Assembly: GCA_009602735.1 (NCBI GenBank)
Contig: WELA01007952.1
Span: forward strand, 823,899-887,898
Reading direction: 5' to 3'
From: Mesotaenium endlicherianum
Lineage: Eukaryota > Streptophyta > Zygnematophyceae > Zygnematales > Mesotaeniaceae
Length of the DNA stretch: 64,000 nt
This document shows positions 12,280 through 24,900 of this stretch, piece after piece. The position numbers were made by a program, and so were the translations under genes. The notes under the pieces were generated by a model, which was given only the letters and a program-made list of their open reading frames with translations, was not told the origin of the DNA and ran no database searches. Every line of letters begins with the position of its first letter. Position 1 is the stretch's first letter.

Positions 12280-12789
12280 TTGAGCGGAAAATGAACTATG
12301 AAAATTCCCCTCCAGCTGCGAGTGAGAGGGCAAGAGCGCAGCTCAACGCGGAGGAGCCAAAATAAGATCGTCGGGGACGACGGAAGCAAGAACTGCCTCA
12401 GAGGAGTCGGAAAAGTAGAACCTTGGAGGCAAGTACTCCGAGTGGTAGACGTGACGAATGGACACGGGATAGGAGTCTGTGACAAAGAAGAGGTGGGGCG
12501 ACGCAGCCGATCGACGACCGCTGGCAAAGGGCCACTCGGTGGGGCGGCGCGCGTCTTCGAGGAAGCTTCCGCGAAGAGCGTCAACAATGGCAGGCGTGAG
12601 CATCGGCGGCGGAAGATAGCGCGAATTGGCGAGCAGGGACTGTTCTTACCACGTAGACGGGTAGGATGGGAAGGGACCTGCAAAGGCAGGGCGCAAACAG
12701 ACCGGAAAACAAAAAAAAAGAAACAAGATGCCAAGCGTACAAAAGGGACGACAAGTAACGAGAGGGTCCTACGCTAAAGGGGTGGGTCT

Positions 12790-12924
12790 GCACGAAGGGC
12801 AGAACCAAACACCTGCCGGCGCACGGGACAAAGGGGGAGTCAAGCATACCAAATGCCACCCGGAGGTACACGCATCGCACAAAAGCATGGACGTAGGACG
12901 ACGAGACGACCCACATACTTGACA
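12790..12924 (-). other. PHD finger (C4HC3) at the end of the family 3 polyprotein
   Basis: The minus-strand frame around 12769-13122 contains C-x2-C-x11-C-x2-C-x4-H-x2-C-x14-C-x2-C, with the typical MLLCDACTSGWHLVCL core, the Pro-rich turn and the VWFCPSC end. The W before the final Cys pair is the classical PHD position. This is a PHD rather than a RING by the order of Cys and His. PHD fingers bind histone H3 tails, often according to K4 methylation. In this place most chromoviruses have a chromodomain, so a targeting role is the natural inference. Confidence 0.85.
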
Positions 12925-14393
12925 AGGGTGGTTGGGTGGGACAGTGGCGTGCATCGCGTTCACTTCATTACGGATATTAGGCAAGTGACAAGGTGCGCAA
13001 TTCTTCATGTTCTCACAGATCGTGCACCCATCGGATCCCTCGAGTGTAAGAACGCCATTGGGACTGACAACACGCACACGCAAAATGACCGGGCCGGCAC
13101 GCACATCCAACGTATCTTGCATCTCACGCTACAGGTAGACATAGTCTTCCGCCTCAAATTTAATTAAACGAGGTTTGTATACCCCACTGCGGAGACGGGT
13201 GTAACGAAGGGTGTGTCTGTGTTGTGCAGTAAGCAAGTTACCCATGGCAATAGGCATGTGGGTGAGGAACAACTTGGCTCGTTCATCGAGGTGGGTGAGG
13301 AGCACATCACGATCGTCAAGAGACAGGGGGACAGTGATACGACGACGAATGGCGGAGGGCAAGAGGGGTTCGTCACCATACAAGAGGAAGTAGGGGGAGT
13401 AAGTACAAAGTGAAGCTTGATTATTGAACCCATAGCAAGCTAAGGAATATGCACATCCCAATCGGAAACATCGCAAGACAGGGCATACTTGCGCAAGCTA
13501 CGCTTGACATTTTGGACAATGCGTTCAGCCAAAACATCAGCCTGGGGGTGATCACGTGAAGTGGTACGGTGGTTTATGAAAGACTTGTCAAGCAACTCAC
13601 TCAAATCCCCTTAAAATTCAGATCCGCGATCAGTGAGAACCTCGGTACAAGCCCCATAACGACAGAGAACTTGCTCGGTGAACGCATGCGCAATATACGC
13701 ACTGAAGTTGTCAGGAATACTAACCAACTCAATCAATTTGGTGAGGTGCTCAATCATGACAAGGACATAACGTATGCCACACTTAGAGAGAGGCAAGGGA
13801 GCGGCAAGGTCCAAGGACCAACGGTAGAACAATTCCCGTAGGGGGAGGAGATGAAGAACGGATGGCAAGGCGTTGAAAGTGTTCTTAACGCGGTCACAAA
13901 ACACACACGTGCGTACAAAATCACCAACCTAACTAACCAAGCCGCCCCACCAGTACTCTGTTTGCAAAAGACCACTGGTACGTTTAACACCGAAGTGCCC
14001 CCACTCCTCATGCATGTTGCAGATAAGAGCAATGCGTTCAAAAAGGGGAGGAACAACTTGTGTGTAGTGCGGGAAGATACGAAGCAAGGTTCCCTCATGC
14101 CAATAATATCGAACATATCAATGCAAGACGCGGTCACGCTCACGCTGGGAGAAAAGCGAAGGTAAAGAACGGGTGCGCAAACGCAAGAGCAAGTGAGTCA
14201 AACCAGATGTGAAGAGAACCACGAGGGATAGGTGAAAGCGTGTCCGCAGCGTACACACCCATAGGAGGAGGGAGGAGTCCCAAGTAATAAGCAGCATGCC
14301 ATGCGGGTAAGATCTGCTCTTGCTGGCTAGAAACAAAACGAGCCCCGATGAGGTCTACATCTGTCGGATCTGGGGTTCTACTCAGATCGTCCG

Positions 14394-16356
14394 TGTAATG
14401 AGCCAGTATACTGCATAGATATAATGTTCATTTAGATATTATAGTTAAATAAGTTCAGCCTGCTGAACTTTAGTTAACATTTAGTCTGCTGGATTTAAGC
14501 CTGCTGGATACTTAATACTTAGTTAAATGACTCACTCGAGAGTAGCAGGCTGAAGTCTATTAGGTCAGCTTGTTGACTTGTGTCAGCTTGCTGACACATA
14601 CTTTGACAGTCAGCTGGCACCCGTACTCGGCAGCAGCAAACCGCCTAGCTATGCATCTAAGTGTGGTGTGCTAGATGAGTGGCCAGATGACACCCTTACG
14701 GAGGGTGGCGATTCGAGATGATGGGAGATGGCTGTAGATTTGGTTAGCCGAGATCCTACCAACGTGGTGAACTCCCGGGTAGGCGGTGCCATTGCACTTG
14801 CCTTTGAACAGTAAACTCATTCCATGTACATATGCTAGGTATTGGTCTCGAGTTCGGCATTCAGAAACGAGGCCAACTCTCTTGTACTGCTTACTAAGAG
14901 ATATCTGAATCCAAGGCGAGAAGCCATTGTGTAATGAATCAGTTCATTGTGTATTTAATTAATTGCATACATAAATATAACACTAAATAAGTATTATGTC
15001 AATATGCTCACATGTGCGAGTTAATCTAAATGAATGTATGTCAATGTAATGCGAGTTTACTTACTTTGTCAAAAAGGTCAGCAGGATGACTTTTGTATCA
15101 CAGTATAGTTTGCTGAGATTTATATATCAGTTATATATAGGATGTAATATCAGTAGGTTGACATATAGTAAGCTCGCTTGATATTAGTCAGTATACTTAG
15201 CTTCAGTACGCTGAGGATAGATACATTCATTTAAATTATTATTTGTAGATTGGCACATGAGACCGCAGTATACTGAAAGTCGGAAGGTCGACTGAGATTC
15301 GGTAAACCGATGTCCTACCAGTGTGGTTAACTCTTGGGTAGGCGGAGCCGTCGTCAGTCAACTGAACTATTAGGACTTCAGTCAACCGACCAATTAATAT
15401 GGTCGTTATACCTAGATCCGTGGGTCCCAACTTAACGGGTTTCCCACGAAACGGCGCACCTTGCGCCGTGGTCAACCAGGTGGTCACTAGGTACATAGCA
15501 GGCTGGGATCTCGTGGTCCCGTATTCTGGACAGTAGGCTTTACAGTCGGAGTTCTACTTGCAAGTCATGTGTGCACTCTTTGTGTTCGTTCTAATGACCA
15601 GCCTTCACGGAAATTGACATGGCTGCTTTGTCTGCGCTTTAAATGGAGCAAACTAGAACTTTTTGGACAGGTCTCGTCAAGATGCATCCGTTGTCGTTGA
15701 GTTTGCTCAATTTGGAGTAGTATTGACAGAGTTATGACCTCTGACATTTTGGGGTCACACAGCGGACAGATTCCATGGTTTTTGCACCTAAGTCAATGGG
15801 ATGTGTTTGAGCTACTTTATGGTCATCTGAATGAGAGCGCCTTTGCTATTCAGTCCCCTGATGTTGTGTATGTGCTTACACATGCTTGTATGCCTGGTAG
15901 GCAAGAGGTCAGGAGTTTCTAAAGGAGAAGCTCTAGTCCTCAAGCTCGCCTCTTTCTTGTGCCTTGTATTCGTGTGCAACTATGGCACACTACGATAAGT
16001 GAGTCAAGGGCTATAGATGAGTAAACGGAATTCATTATAAGGGCGAAGATCGCTCCCTGATTTCACACGCTTCCACCTATCTCTGATCTTTTATATTTAA
16101 ATGAAATATATTACTCTTGAATAAGCAAGATTCATTTCACATTGACACGCACTGTCTTCTAGTCTTGCTTATGTATGAATTTACTGATTGCATTATTGAT
16201 GCTCGTTTACTTGCATTTGACTCGCGAGTATTGTCCTCTGCTAGGGTGTTTGTCTTTTGCCGTTTAATCAGTTAACAAAAAATACCATAAAGATTACTCG
16301 CTAATATAGCAATCTTTATAATTGTTAATCGCCCATTGGTAAGTCGATTCCTTTCA
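14394..16356 (+). mobile_element. Solo LTR of family 1 (interrupted) inside family 3
   Basis: Family 1 LTR sequence from TGTAATGAGCC at 14394 to ...CCTTTCA at 16356, split by another LTR at 14930-16139. Flanking bases are GTCCG (14389-14393) and ATCCG (16357-16361), an imperfect 5-bp target duplication. No internal region is present, so this is a solo LTR left by LTR-LTR recombination. It is diverged from the LTRs of elements A and B. Confidence 0.8.
14930..16139 (+). mobile_element. Solo LTR, longer family 1 relative, nested in an LTR
   Basis: A 1,210-bp LTR with ends TGTAATGAATCAG and GATTCATTTCA, flanked by a perfect 5-bp duplication CATTG (14925-14929 and 16140-16144). It shares its ends and a core segment (GTGTGGTTAACTC, GGGTAGGCGG) with family 1 LTRs but is about 0.5 kb longer. 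It is an extra LTR subtype with no full element in the window. Confidence 0.85.
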
Positions 16357-17864
16357 ATCCGCATCCTGGTTCCTTAATATGGCCTTATGTTCAATGTTAA
16401 AGTCATATTATTGAAGAATGAGTGCCCAGCGTGCGTGTTTCCCAGTTAATTTTTGGTTTGTCATTAGCCACAGCAACGGCTGGTGATCGATGATAAGGGT
16501 GAATCGTGTTCCGCAGAGATACGCGCGAAATTGCACCATTGCCCAAACTGCAGCCAAACACTCCCCTTCGTACAAACTGTAATTACATTCCGCGAGATTG
16601 TTGCTGCGGCTGGTGTAAGCCACCACGTACTCGTGACCTTCATCATCCTCTTTGGCAAGCACCGCACCCAACCCCAGATAACTCCAGTCAGTGTGTAAGG
16701 AAAACGGTTTATCGTAATTAGGTCTGCGGAGGATAGGGGCGGAGGACAGGAGTTCCTTAAGTTGGTCAAAAGGGTTTTGACGTTTATTGGTCCATTCCCA
16801 CAGTACACCCTTCTTAAGGGGTTGATATAATGGTGCAGCCACAGCACTAAAGTTAGGACAAAACCAACGGTAAGACCCTGTGATACCCATGAAAGCCCTT
16901 AACCTGGACACATTTGTGGGAACTAGCAAATGGCGGATGACCTTAACCTTAACCTGTTGTGGCGTCAGTCCCCTGGAACGATGTGGTGACCAAGATAGGG
17001 TGCTGAGAGCGTAGTGATCTTACATTTACCCGGGTGACTCTTCAAACCCGTTGCCTTTAGACAATGCAGGACTTGTTCTACGTGCATCGAGTGTTCGTCA
17101 ACCGTATGACTGAAAATGAGGACATCATCAATGTAGTACCGAGCGAAAGGTAACCCACTAGAACTCGGTCCATAATACGCTGGAAACGAGCAGGGGCGTT
17201 CTTTAACCCAAAAGGCATGACCTTCCATTGGTACAACCGACGATTACCCCAAAACGCAATCTTATGTTTATCCTTAGGATCAATGAGAATTTGGTTAAAC
17301 CCTTGCCGTAAATCAAAAACACTAAACTCGCTAGCGCCCTCGAGCACATCAAAGATGTCCGGCATAGGGTAGCGGTCTAGTTAAGTGACGGCATTGAGTT
17401 CTCAATAATCCCCACACATTCGTTTCTCAATGTAGTTCCCAATGGAATCTTTCTTAGCAGGCATAACCATGGGAGCTGCAAAGTTTGACATGGATTCTTC
17501 AATCAGACTGGCTTGCAATAACTGTAATTTTCTCTCGCATAATATCGTGTTCAATTTTAGCGTGGCGATAATCCCGTTTGTACACTCATTACATTCATTT
17601 GTTGTGAGATTAATGGTGAATTGTGAAACTGTGCATACTCCTAAGTCCATAGTCGACCTGGCAAAACACTCTTTATTCCGTTCTAACATACGTGTGAATT
17701 GCAACCTCTCCTCCCTGGTTAACTGTGTACCCAAATTCCACTCACGCGTAACTGTAGGTGCCAGGACGCCCAATGAACAGGGGTCTAGGGATTTTAATTG
17801 CTACGCGGGATCGATGACCCCAACGGGTGCAACAGCGAACGGGGCTAAAAAATCAGATGGAACC

Positions 17865-18605
17865 TGAAAGGGGCAGATTGCCCTAGTAGAAGCGTAGTAA
17901 CTCACGAGGAAAGGAACTAGTTCCAATCATACTAAAGAGTGCAGCGGCATATCACTAAGAAAGGTTAGGAAAAATACTCAACATTTTGAGTAGCAAGAAA
18001 TTGCTCACAAATGATGTAGGTTGGAAGGCCTTGTCATTACAAACCCGTAGACATATACAAAAGTGAAAATTGATAAGAAATGAAGAAGTTATGCCTACAT
18101 CTAGTGTTTTTTGCCTAAGTGCTCCTCTCTAGGAGACAGCTACCTAAGTGTTCGTCAAATCGTCCCTTCCAGAATATTCGTGAGTAGGCCACATCAGTCT
18201 CATCTGACGTGCCGGGCCGAATTGACGTCCACATACATGCATCGACATTACTAGAATATTCTATCTTAGGCGCGCTAGGCTAAACCGAAACTTCTAGGTA
18301 AATCGACCTAGTCGGCACTTCGCGTCAGCCGAACTTACGTGAAGGTTTGAGTTCACTCTAACGGGCCAGATCGCTCGACGCTGTCGGTCAATTCGACGGT
18401 CTCGCTCACCGCGAATTAAGGACAGTCGTCAACCGACCTCAAAACTAATTAAACTTCGGAAATCCGTAACTCTCTCAATACTTAACCAAATTCGATGAAC
18501 TTGATATCAAAATGACTACAAAAATGCACTTTAGACTTCTATGCAATCAAAGCATACTTTCATGAAACTCAAAATTGCACTTTATAAATCTATGACCTTG
18601 CATCA
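17865..18605 (-). repeat. Family 2 LTR (3' LTR of the minus copy)
   Basis: Plus-strand ends are TGAAAGGGGCAG and ACCTTGCATCA. It is 741 bp long and matches, inverted, the LTR at 40909-41655. The outer flank is family 3 coding sequence, so family 2 inserted into family 3. Confidence 0.85.
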
Positions 18606-19754
18606 TCCCCCTCCTCAAGTTGCGACGTCCTCGACGCATTCTGCAGATAACGTCTCAACTTACTCTTACAATGAGTCAAGTTGGCCTTCGGCTCCCAACT
18701 GTTGTTGTCCGCATGGTAGCCTTTCCACTTGACCAGATACTCTTGAAAAAGTCGTTGACCTCGCTTGACTCGTTGATCGCCGACAATCGCCTCCACTTCA
18801 TACTCCAATACATCATCGATCTCGACCGGTGGTGGCAGTGTAGGTAGTCGTCCTGGATGTCCTTCATTCGGGCCAACATACGGCCGCAAACAACTGACAT
18901 GGAACACATCATGGATACGCCAGCCTGAAGGGAAGTTCCAACTTGTAGGTCACTGGATTAACCTGCTTGAGCACCACAAAGGGACCTGTAAACCGTGCCC
19001 GCAGTTTCCTCTTGCCTGTGAAAAGTAAGTTCTCTGTTGACAAGAGTACTTTGTCACCCACATGGAATGTCACTTCCCTCCTGTGCTTGTTAGCATGCTT
19101 GACCTGCTCTTCTTGTGCCTTCCAATTACAAGTCTTTGCCATGTTCCAAGTCTTCGCCACCTGCTCCATAAACGCTTGTGTAGTAGGAACTTGAGTCTCC
19201 TTGGCCTTCTCCAATAAGATGTTCCCTGGATGATATACTTCTCTCCCATAAACCATAGCGAATGGTGACTGCTTAGTGGATCCTTGCATGCTGTTGTTGT
19301 AGGCAAACTCCAACCCTGGTAGCTTCTTGTCCCACTTTAAAGGGTCCTCCGTAGTGAAACTCCTGAGCACCTCTTGCAGAGTTCTGTTGAGCCTCTCATT
19401 CTGCCCATCTGTCTGAGGATGATAGGAAGTGCTCATACTCAACTTGGTCCTCACCGAAGTAGACAATGACCGCCAAAAGTTGCTAGTAAACCTTGGATCC
19501 CGATCTGAAACAATCACCTTCGGCAACCCATGTAGCCTGGAAATATGATCAAAGAATAGCCGTGCCACATCTGCTGCCGTAGAAGTCTTGTTCATGGGAA
19601 TGAAGTGAGCCATCTCGCTGAGCCGATCATTTACAACCCAAACTGTATCGTGCCCTTGACCACTCACTGGTAAGGACGTGATGAAGTCCATAGCAATCTG
19701 CTCCCAAGGATACTCTGGAATAGGTAGGGGTTGCAAGGTACCTCCTTTCTTTTG

Positions 19755-20499
19755 TGTAATGAATCAGTATATTAGTAGATATAATATTCATTTAAATATA
19801 ATAGTTAATTTAGTTCAGCCTGCTGAACTTTAGTTAGTAGTCAGTCTGCTGAACTTTAGTTAATAATCAGTCTGCTGGACTTTACATAATTATTAGTTTA
19901 ATGACTCGGCCAAAAGCAGCAGGCTGAAGTCAACTTAAGTCAGCTTGCTGACACATTCTTTGACAGCCAGCTGACTTCCGTGCTCGGTAGCAGCGAACTG
20001 CCTTGATATGCATCTAAGTACCACCTGCTAGATGAATGGCCAGATGACATCCCCATGATGGATGGCTATTCGGGATGATGGGAGATGGCGGTGGATTTGG
20101 TTAACCGAGGTCCTACCAACGTGGTTAACTCCCGGGTAGGCGGTGCCATCGCACTGACCGTTGAACAGTAAACTCATTCCATGTACATATGCTAGGCATT
20201 GCTCTCGAGTTCGGCATTCGGAAACGAGGCCAACTCTCTTGTATAGCTTACAGAGAGAGATCTGAATCCAAGGCGAGAAGCCATTGATACGCACTGTCTT
20301 CTAACCTTGCTAATGTATGAGTTTACTGATTTGCATTATTGACGCTAGTTTACTCTCACCTGACTGACGAGTATTATTCCCTGCTAGTGTATGGTCCTTT
20401 GCCGTTTAACTAGTTAACGGAAATACCATAAAGATTACTTGCTGATATAAAGATCTTTATTAATTGTTAATCGCCTATTTGGTAAGTCAATTCATTTCA
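19755..20499 (+). repeat. 5' LTR of element A
   Basis: 745 bp, ends TGTAATGAAT and ATTCATTTCA (imperfect inverted repeats). It carries one extra copy of a 26-base AGTCTGCTG-type unit relative to the 3' LTR. Confidence 0.95.
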
Positions 20500-20500
20500 G

Positions 20501-20512
20501 TGGTATCGGAGC
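20501..20512 (+). promoter_or_regulatory. Primer binding site, tRNA-Met type
   Basis: TGGTATCGGAGC lies one base after the 5' LTR. It differs by one base from the common plant site complementary to initiator-Met tRNA (TGGTATCAGAGC). The same site occurs in element B, inverted, at 38766-38777. Confidence 0.85.
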
Positions 20513-20533
20513 AGTTATCACAGTCTTCTTTGC

Positions 20534-21991
20534 ATGGTAAGGACAAGGTCTCAAACTAGCAACTCCCGAGACATGGAGAACCAGGATAACGAGAATGTCG
20601 AAAACCAGGCGGAAAGCCATGTAGCGGGAAACCGTACCTATTCGGAAGCAGTAGCGGATACTGCAGCTAGGGAGGCTGCAGATGAGGCAGCTGCTATTGC
20701 CTCAGTCGCAGCTCAGCAAGCTGAGGAGGAGATAGCCAGACTAGAAGCTGAACAAGTAGCAAAGGCCGCTGAAGATATACAAAGGAGGGAAGGACAGCCA
20801 GCTGACGAGCGCACTGTTGAAGAACTTATGGCATCAAGGGCCAATGTTCTGAACCCACCTCCTGCCGTACAACTCAATGTACCCCTAGGTCAAATACGTG
20901 ACCGGCTGAATGCGGCAGGAATTGCTGCTGCAGGAGCAAGAGGGATTGTTGAGGACACTACTCAGCGAGTAGATGCCAATGCTGCTGCTGCATTTGCTAA
21001 TCTACCACCCCAAAATGTAGACTTGGGAGCATTGTTCGTTCAGATGCAGTCGCAAATGGCGACCATGTATCAGTCCCAGCAGGAGGACAAAAGAATCATA
21101 ATGTCCCTACTCCGGGACAGAGACCAACTGGGGTCTCACACCACTAGTGGTGGTGGCCGAGGGCCTAGTAAGCCCAAGCCGAAACCTCCCCAGGACTATG
21201 ATCCTGAGGGAAACAGAAAATATTACCTGATCAAGTTTCTCGCGGATGTTGAGCAGTGGCTGGAGAACTACCCAGAACTGCAAGATTACGAGAAGGTCAG
21301 GCACACCGGTGCGCTACTGAAAGGCAGTGCCGCAGACTGGTGGCTTTACTGGAAGGAAGAGCGTAAGGCTCGGCAACTCGGTGACCCTACGTGGGTAGAG
21401 TTTGTCGAGAAGTTGCATGAGAAGTTTGATGTCATCAACCAGCAGGAGAAAGCTATCTATGCGATGATCTCCCTGACACTGAAGCAGACCACTTCAGTTG
21501 CTGAGTTTGCTCAAAAGTTCCAAGAGAACATGATGAAGCAGCCTGATTTGCCAGAACGGTATAGGATAGCATACTTCAGGTATGGCTTGAAATCCGAGGT
21601 CTCTGGTCATTTTGCTGAGAAAAAGTATGAGAAACTGGCTGACTTGATCCAGGATGCTGACGCCTGGGATCAGCAGCAGTTCAATCACAAGCGCCAGAGT
21701 AACGCTTTGGTGTCTAAGATTGTCAAAAAGCCCCACGGTTCCTACAATGCAGTTGAAGGAGACCAGGCTGAGGATAATCAGGAGGATGAATATGAGTATG
21801 AGTACAATGCTATTCAGTCTAGAGGTAGAGGTGGTCCCTTCGAGGTGGCTATGGAAGGGGTGGTGGTAGGACTAAGCCGAGACCAGCCTCAGCAAAATCT
21901 ACTTGCTACCATTGTCAGCAGAAAGGCCACTACAGAGAACAGTGTCCGGTCAAGCACCTGCCTAAGGTCGAGAGAAAAGACCAGCCTTTAA
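20534..21991 (+). CDS. Gag region of element A
   Basis: The frame starts MVRTRSQTSNSRD about 20 bases after the primer site. An N-terminal Ala/Glu-rich segment (about residues 45-95, EAVADTAAREAADEAAAIA) probably forms a coiled coil. The central retrotransposon capsid homology runs from about residue 215 (FLADVEQWLENYPEL, GALLKGSAADWWLYWK, SLTLKQTTSVAEFAQKFQENM, YFRYGLKSEVSGHF). A Cys/His zinc-knuckle region lies near its end. The second family 1 copy keeps close to 90% identity through this region. Confidence 0.85.
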   Translation: MVRTRSQTSNSRDMENQDNENVENQAESHVAGNRTYSEAVADTAAREAADEAAAIASVAAQQAEEEIARLEAEQVAKAAEDIQRREGQPADERTVEELMASRANVLNPPPAVQLNVPLGQIRDRLNAAGIAAAGARGIVEDTTQRVDANAAAAFANLPPQNVDLGALFVQMQSQMATMYQSQQEDKRIIMSLLRDRDQLGSHTTSGGGRGPSKPKPKPPQDYDPEGNRKYYLIKFLADVEQWLENYPELQDYEKVRHTGALLKGSAADWWLYWKEERKARQLGDPTWVEFVEKLHEKFDVINQQEKAIYAMISLTLKQTTSVAEFAQKFQENMMKQPDLPERYRIAYFRYGLKSEVSGHFAEKKYEKLADLIQDADAWDQQQFNHKRQSNALVSKIVKKPHGSYNAVEGDQAEDNQEDEYEYEYNAIQSRGRGGPFEVAMEGVVVGLSRDQPQQNLLATIVSRKATTENSVRSSTCLRSREKTSL

Positions 21992-24900
21992 AAGACAGCA
22001 ACAGTCAGTAATCCAGTCTACTGACTGTGAGGATGCTAGAGATAGTGAGTCGTCACTAGCTGCCCTCGTAGCAGGTATTATGGGTCCTGCTGAACTGGAT
22101 TCACTATGCATGCCTGACAACCAGATAAAGGAGACCATCAGCAATATAGACGTCCAGAGAGTGCACACTCTGGATGCTCTTGTTCCACCTGATGTCCAAC
22201 ATTTCTTTGCTACGTCAGGAGAACAATGCGAAAGTCAGGAAAAGACAGTCCCCCCTATCCTACTGCATTGCATGATTGCAGGTAGGAAGGTGAGGGCATT
22301 TGTTGACGGAGGGGCGTCACATACTTTTATCCACAAGGACTTAGTTAAGCGGCTAAGGCTGCCTACTGTCACCCAAGGGAATAGAAAAATATTCCTTGGA
22401 GATGCCTCAAGTATCCCGGGAGGAGTTATAACCAAGCCTATTGAGGTCCAGTTAGGTTCTGGCATTGCAGTTCTAACTGAAACGCTTACATTTGAGGTAC
22501 TCAACACTGGCTTTTATGATCTCGTGCTAGGCAGGTCCTGGCTTAATAGACATCAAGCTGAAGTGTGTTGGAGCAGAGGTACAGTTAAAGTGAGAGGAGC
22601 CAGTGATGGGCAGACTGACTTGGCACCCACCAGTGCTCTTCCTCTTGTCCTGTGTGGATGGCAAATGAAGGAAAAGAAGAGGCTTCCAGAAGGATGCAAG
22701 TTGCTGAATGCAATGGAGTTCGTCAAAAGCTGGAACCAGAAGGAAGACAGAATGTTCTGTCTGCTGCTAAGAGAGGTACCTCCTCAACCTGAAGAAGTGG
22801 TTGAGAAAAAGGTACACCCTCCGGAACACCCTACTGCTGCAAACATTGTTGCTCAGTACACGGATGTGTTTAATATGCCTCCAGGACTACCCCCTAAGCG
22901 GGAAGTAGATCATAGGATTGAATTATTACCTGGTAGCTAGCCACCCTGGCAACGCACGTATGGCTTGTCTTATTTGGAGAGTGAGGAGTTGAAAACACAC
23001 ATTGCAGAGCTGGAGGAAAATGGTTGCATTTCTCCCAGTAAATCACCGTACGGCGCACCTATCCTATTTGTTAAGAAAAAGGATGGCAGTATGCGGATGT
23101 GTGTGGATTACAGAGCCCTGAACAGAATTACAGTAAAGAACAAGTATGCTTTACCTAGAATCGAGGACTTGCTTGATACCCTGTCTGGCGCTAAGGTGTT
23201 CAGTAAGATAGATCTCAAGAGTGGTTATCATCAAATCAGAATTGCTGAGGGGGATGAACACAAGACTGCTTTCCGCACACGTTATGGCCACTATGAGTTC
23301 AACGTGATGCCATTTGGACTGACTAATGCTCCTGCTACCTTTATGGGTGCTATGAATGACATTTTCAGACCTTATTTGGATAAGTTTGTGCAAGTTTTCC
23401 TGGATGATATTTCAATTTTCTCTAAAAATGAAGCTCAACACACTGAACACTTAACGAAAGTGCTGGACACTCTGCGGAAAAATCACTTGTATGCTAAAAT
23501 GAGCAAGTGTGATTTTTTTAAGGAAAGTATCGAATTCTTAGGCCACGTTGTCATTTAAGAGGGCATCAGTGTGGATCCTAAGAAAGTCCAGACCATAAGG
23601 GACTGGCCAGTACCACAATCTGTCTCTGAAGTTAGATCCTTCCTCGGGTTGGCTAACTACTATAGGAGATTTATTGAGAATTATTCCACCAAGGCCAGTA
23701 AACTGACTGACCTTACTAAGAAAGACATCGGGTATGTGTGGGGGGAAGAGCAGCAGGCTGCCTTCCAGACCCTTAAAGATGCCCTTTGTTCTGCCCCAGT
23801 GCTAGCCGTGTATGACCCCAGCAAACCGGTGCAGGTGGTTACTGATGCCTCTGATTTTGCCATGGGTGCTATTTTGTTGCAGCCTGCTGACAAAACCACA
23901 AAGGATGGTAAGGTACGGCAGGAGTGGCATCCTGTGTTGTATGAGTCTATGAAATTTAATCCAGCGGAGATTAATTACTCAGTGCATGATAAAGAGCTGC
24001 TAGCTATCATTCATGTACTCAAACAGTGGAGAGCATACTTACATGGTAAAGCTTTTAAGGTGATTACAGATCATCTAGCTCTGACCCACTTTCAGAAGAA
24101 GTCCAAGCTGTCGAGGAGGGAGAACCGCTGGAGCCAGATGCTGGAGCAGTTCCAAGTCCAGATCGACTACAAACCAGGGAAGTTGAATCCTGCTGATGCA
24201 CTCTCTAGAAGACCTGACTTGCAAGAAAGGAACTTTAGTCAGCATGCTGTAGATAAAGTCCTGTGTGCACTCACTTCACTAAAGGTGAAAAAGTCCTTCC
24301 TTGAACAACATAGGAAAGCCTACCTTTTTGACCCAACATTTGAGCCCAGCCCCACTACTAGTATGTGTCGTGCTACCGCACTCGGGTATAAGCTCAAGGG
24401 AGGGGTCTGGGTGACTGAAACCACTTCAGGCAGGCTGAAGCTGGTCATTCCTAATAATTTGGAAATAAGGTCTCTCTTACTGAGTCAAGCTCATGACAGT
24501 CTCCTGGGTGGACATTTGGGGCAGGCCAAAACTGTTGGCAAACTGGCAAAACATTATCATTGGGAGGGGTTACCCCGGGAGGTCTTGAAATATGTCAAGT
24601 CCTGTGACCAGTGTCAGAGAAATAAGTCTCGGCACACACCACCCGGAGGTCTCTTGCAACCGCTACCCATCCCAGCGGGACGCTGGGAAACTATATCCAT
24701 GGACTGGGTGGTCTCACTACCAAGAACTGCCAACGGGCATGATTCAATACTGGTAGTCGTGGATAAACTGACAAAAATGGTCATTTTTATCCCCACAACT
24801 GTCAAAGTGACTGCACTCGAAACAGCGAGACAGTTTTACAACCATGTAGTATGCCAACATGGGCTCCCTTCTAATATCATCTCAGACAGAGACTCAAAAT

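Larger units (their letters stand above)
11271..17864 (-). mobile_element. Family 3 Ty3/gypsy element, minus copy, with PHD finger; broken
   Basis: A fossil Ty3/gypsy element read on the minus strand. Its 5' part is missing, cut off by the family 2 insertion at 17865. Parts in order are the RT region and RNase H (about 17.77 to 16.41 kb; DLRQGFNQI, MPFGLKNAP, YEGECLAAVWA, DHQPLLWLMT), integrase core (about 14.39 to 13.13 kb; YVLVMIEHLTKLIELV, LTDRGSEF, then YFLLYGDEPLLPSAIRRR), a C-terminal PHD finger (12790-12924), and a further tail (about 12.6 to 12.34 kb) before the purine tract and probable 3' LTR. A solo LTR sits between RNase H and integrase. RNase H is clearly related to the GC-rich copy at 41.7-55.3 kb (about two-thirds identical by eye) but is a different subfamily. 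It has many breaks and looks old. Confidence 0.8.

Noticed and set aside
12273-12734. Minus-strand ORF starting MASCFFFFVF
   Set aside because: Low-complexity start from an A-rich tract; an overlapping frame holds the tail segment that continues the family 3 polyprotein order.
12790-12924. RING finger or the integrase zinc finger instead of PHD
   Set aside because: Cys/His order is C4HC3 with the PHD core, and it lies after, not before, the integrase catalytic core.
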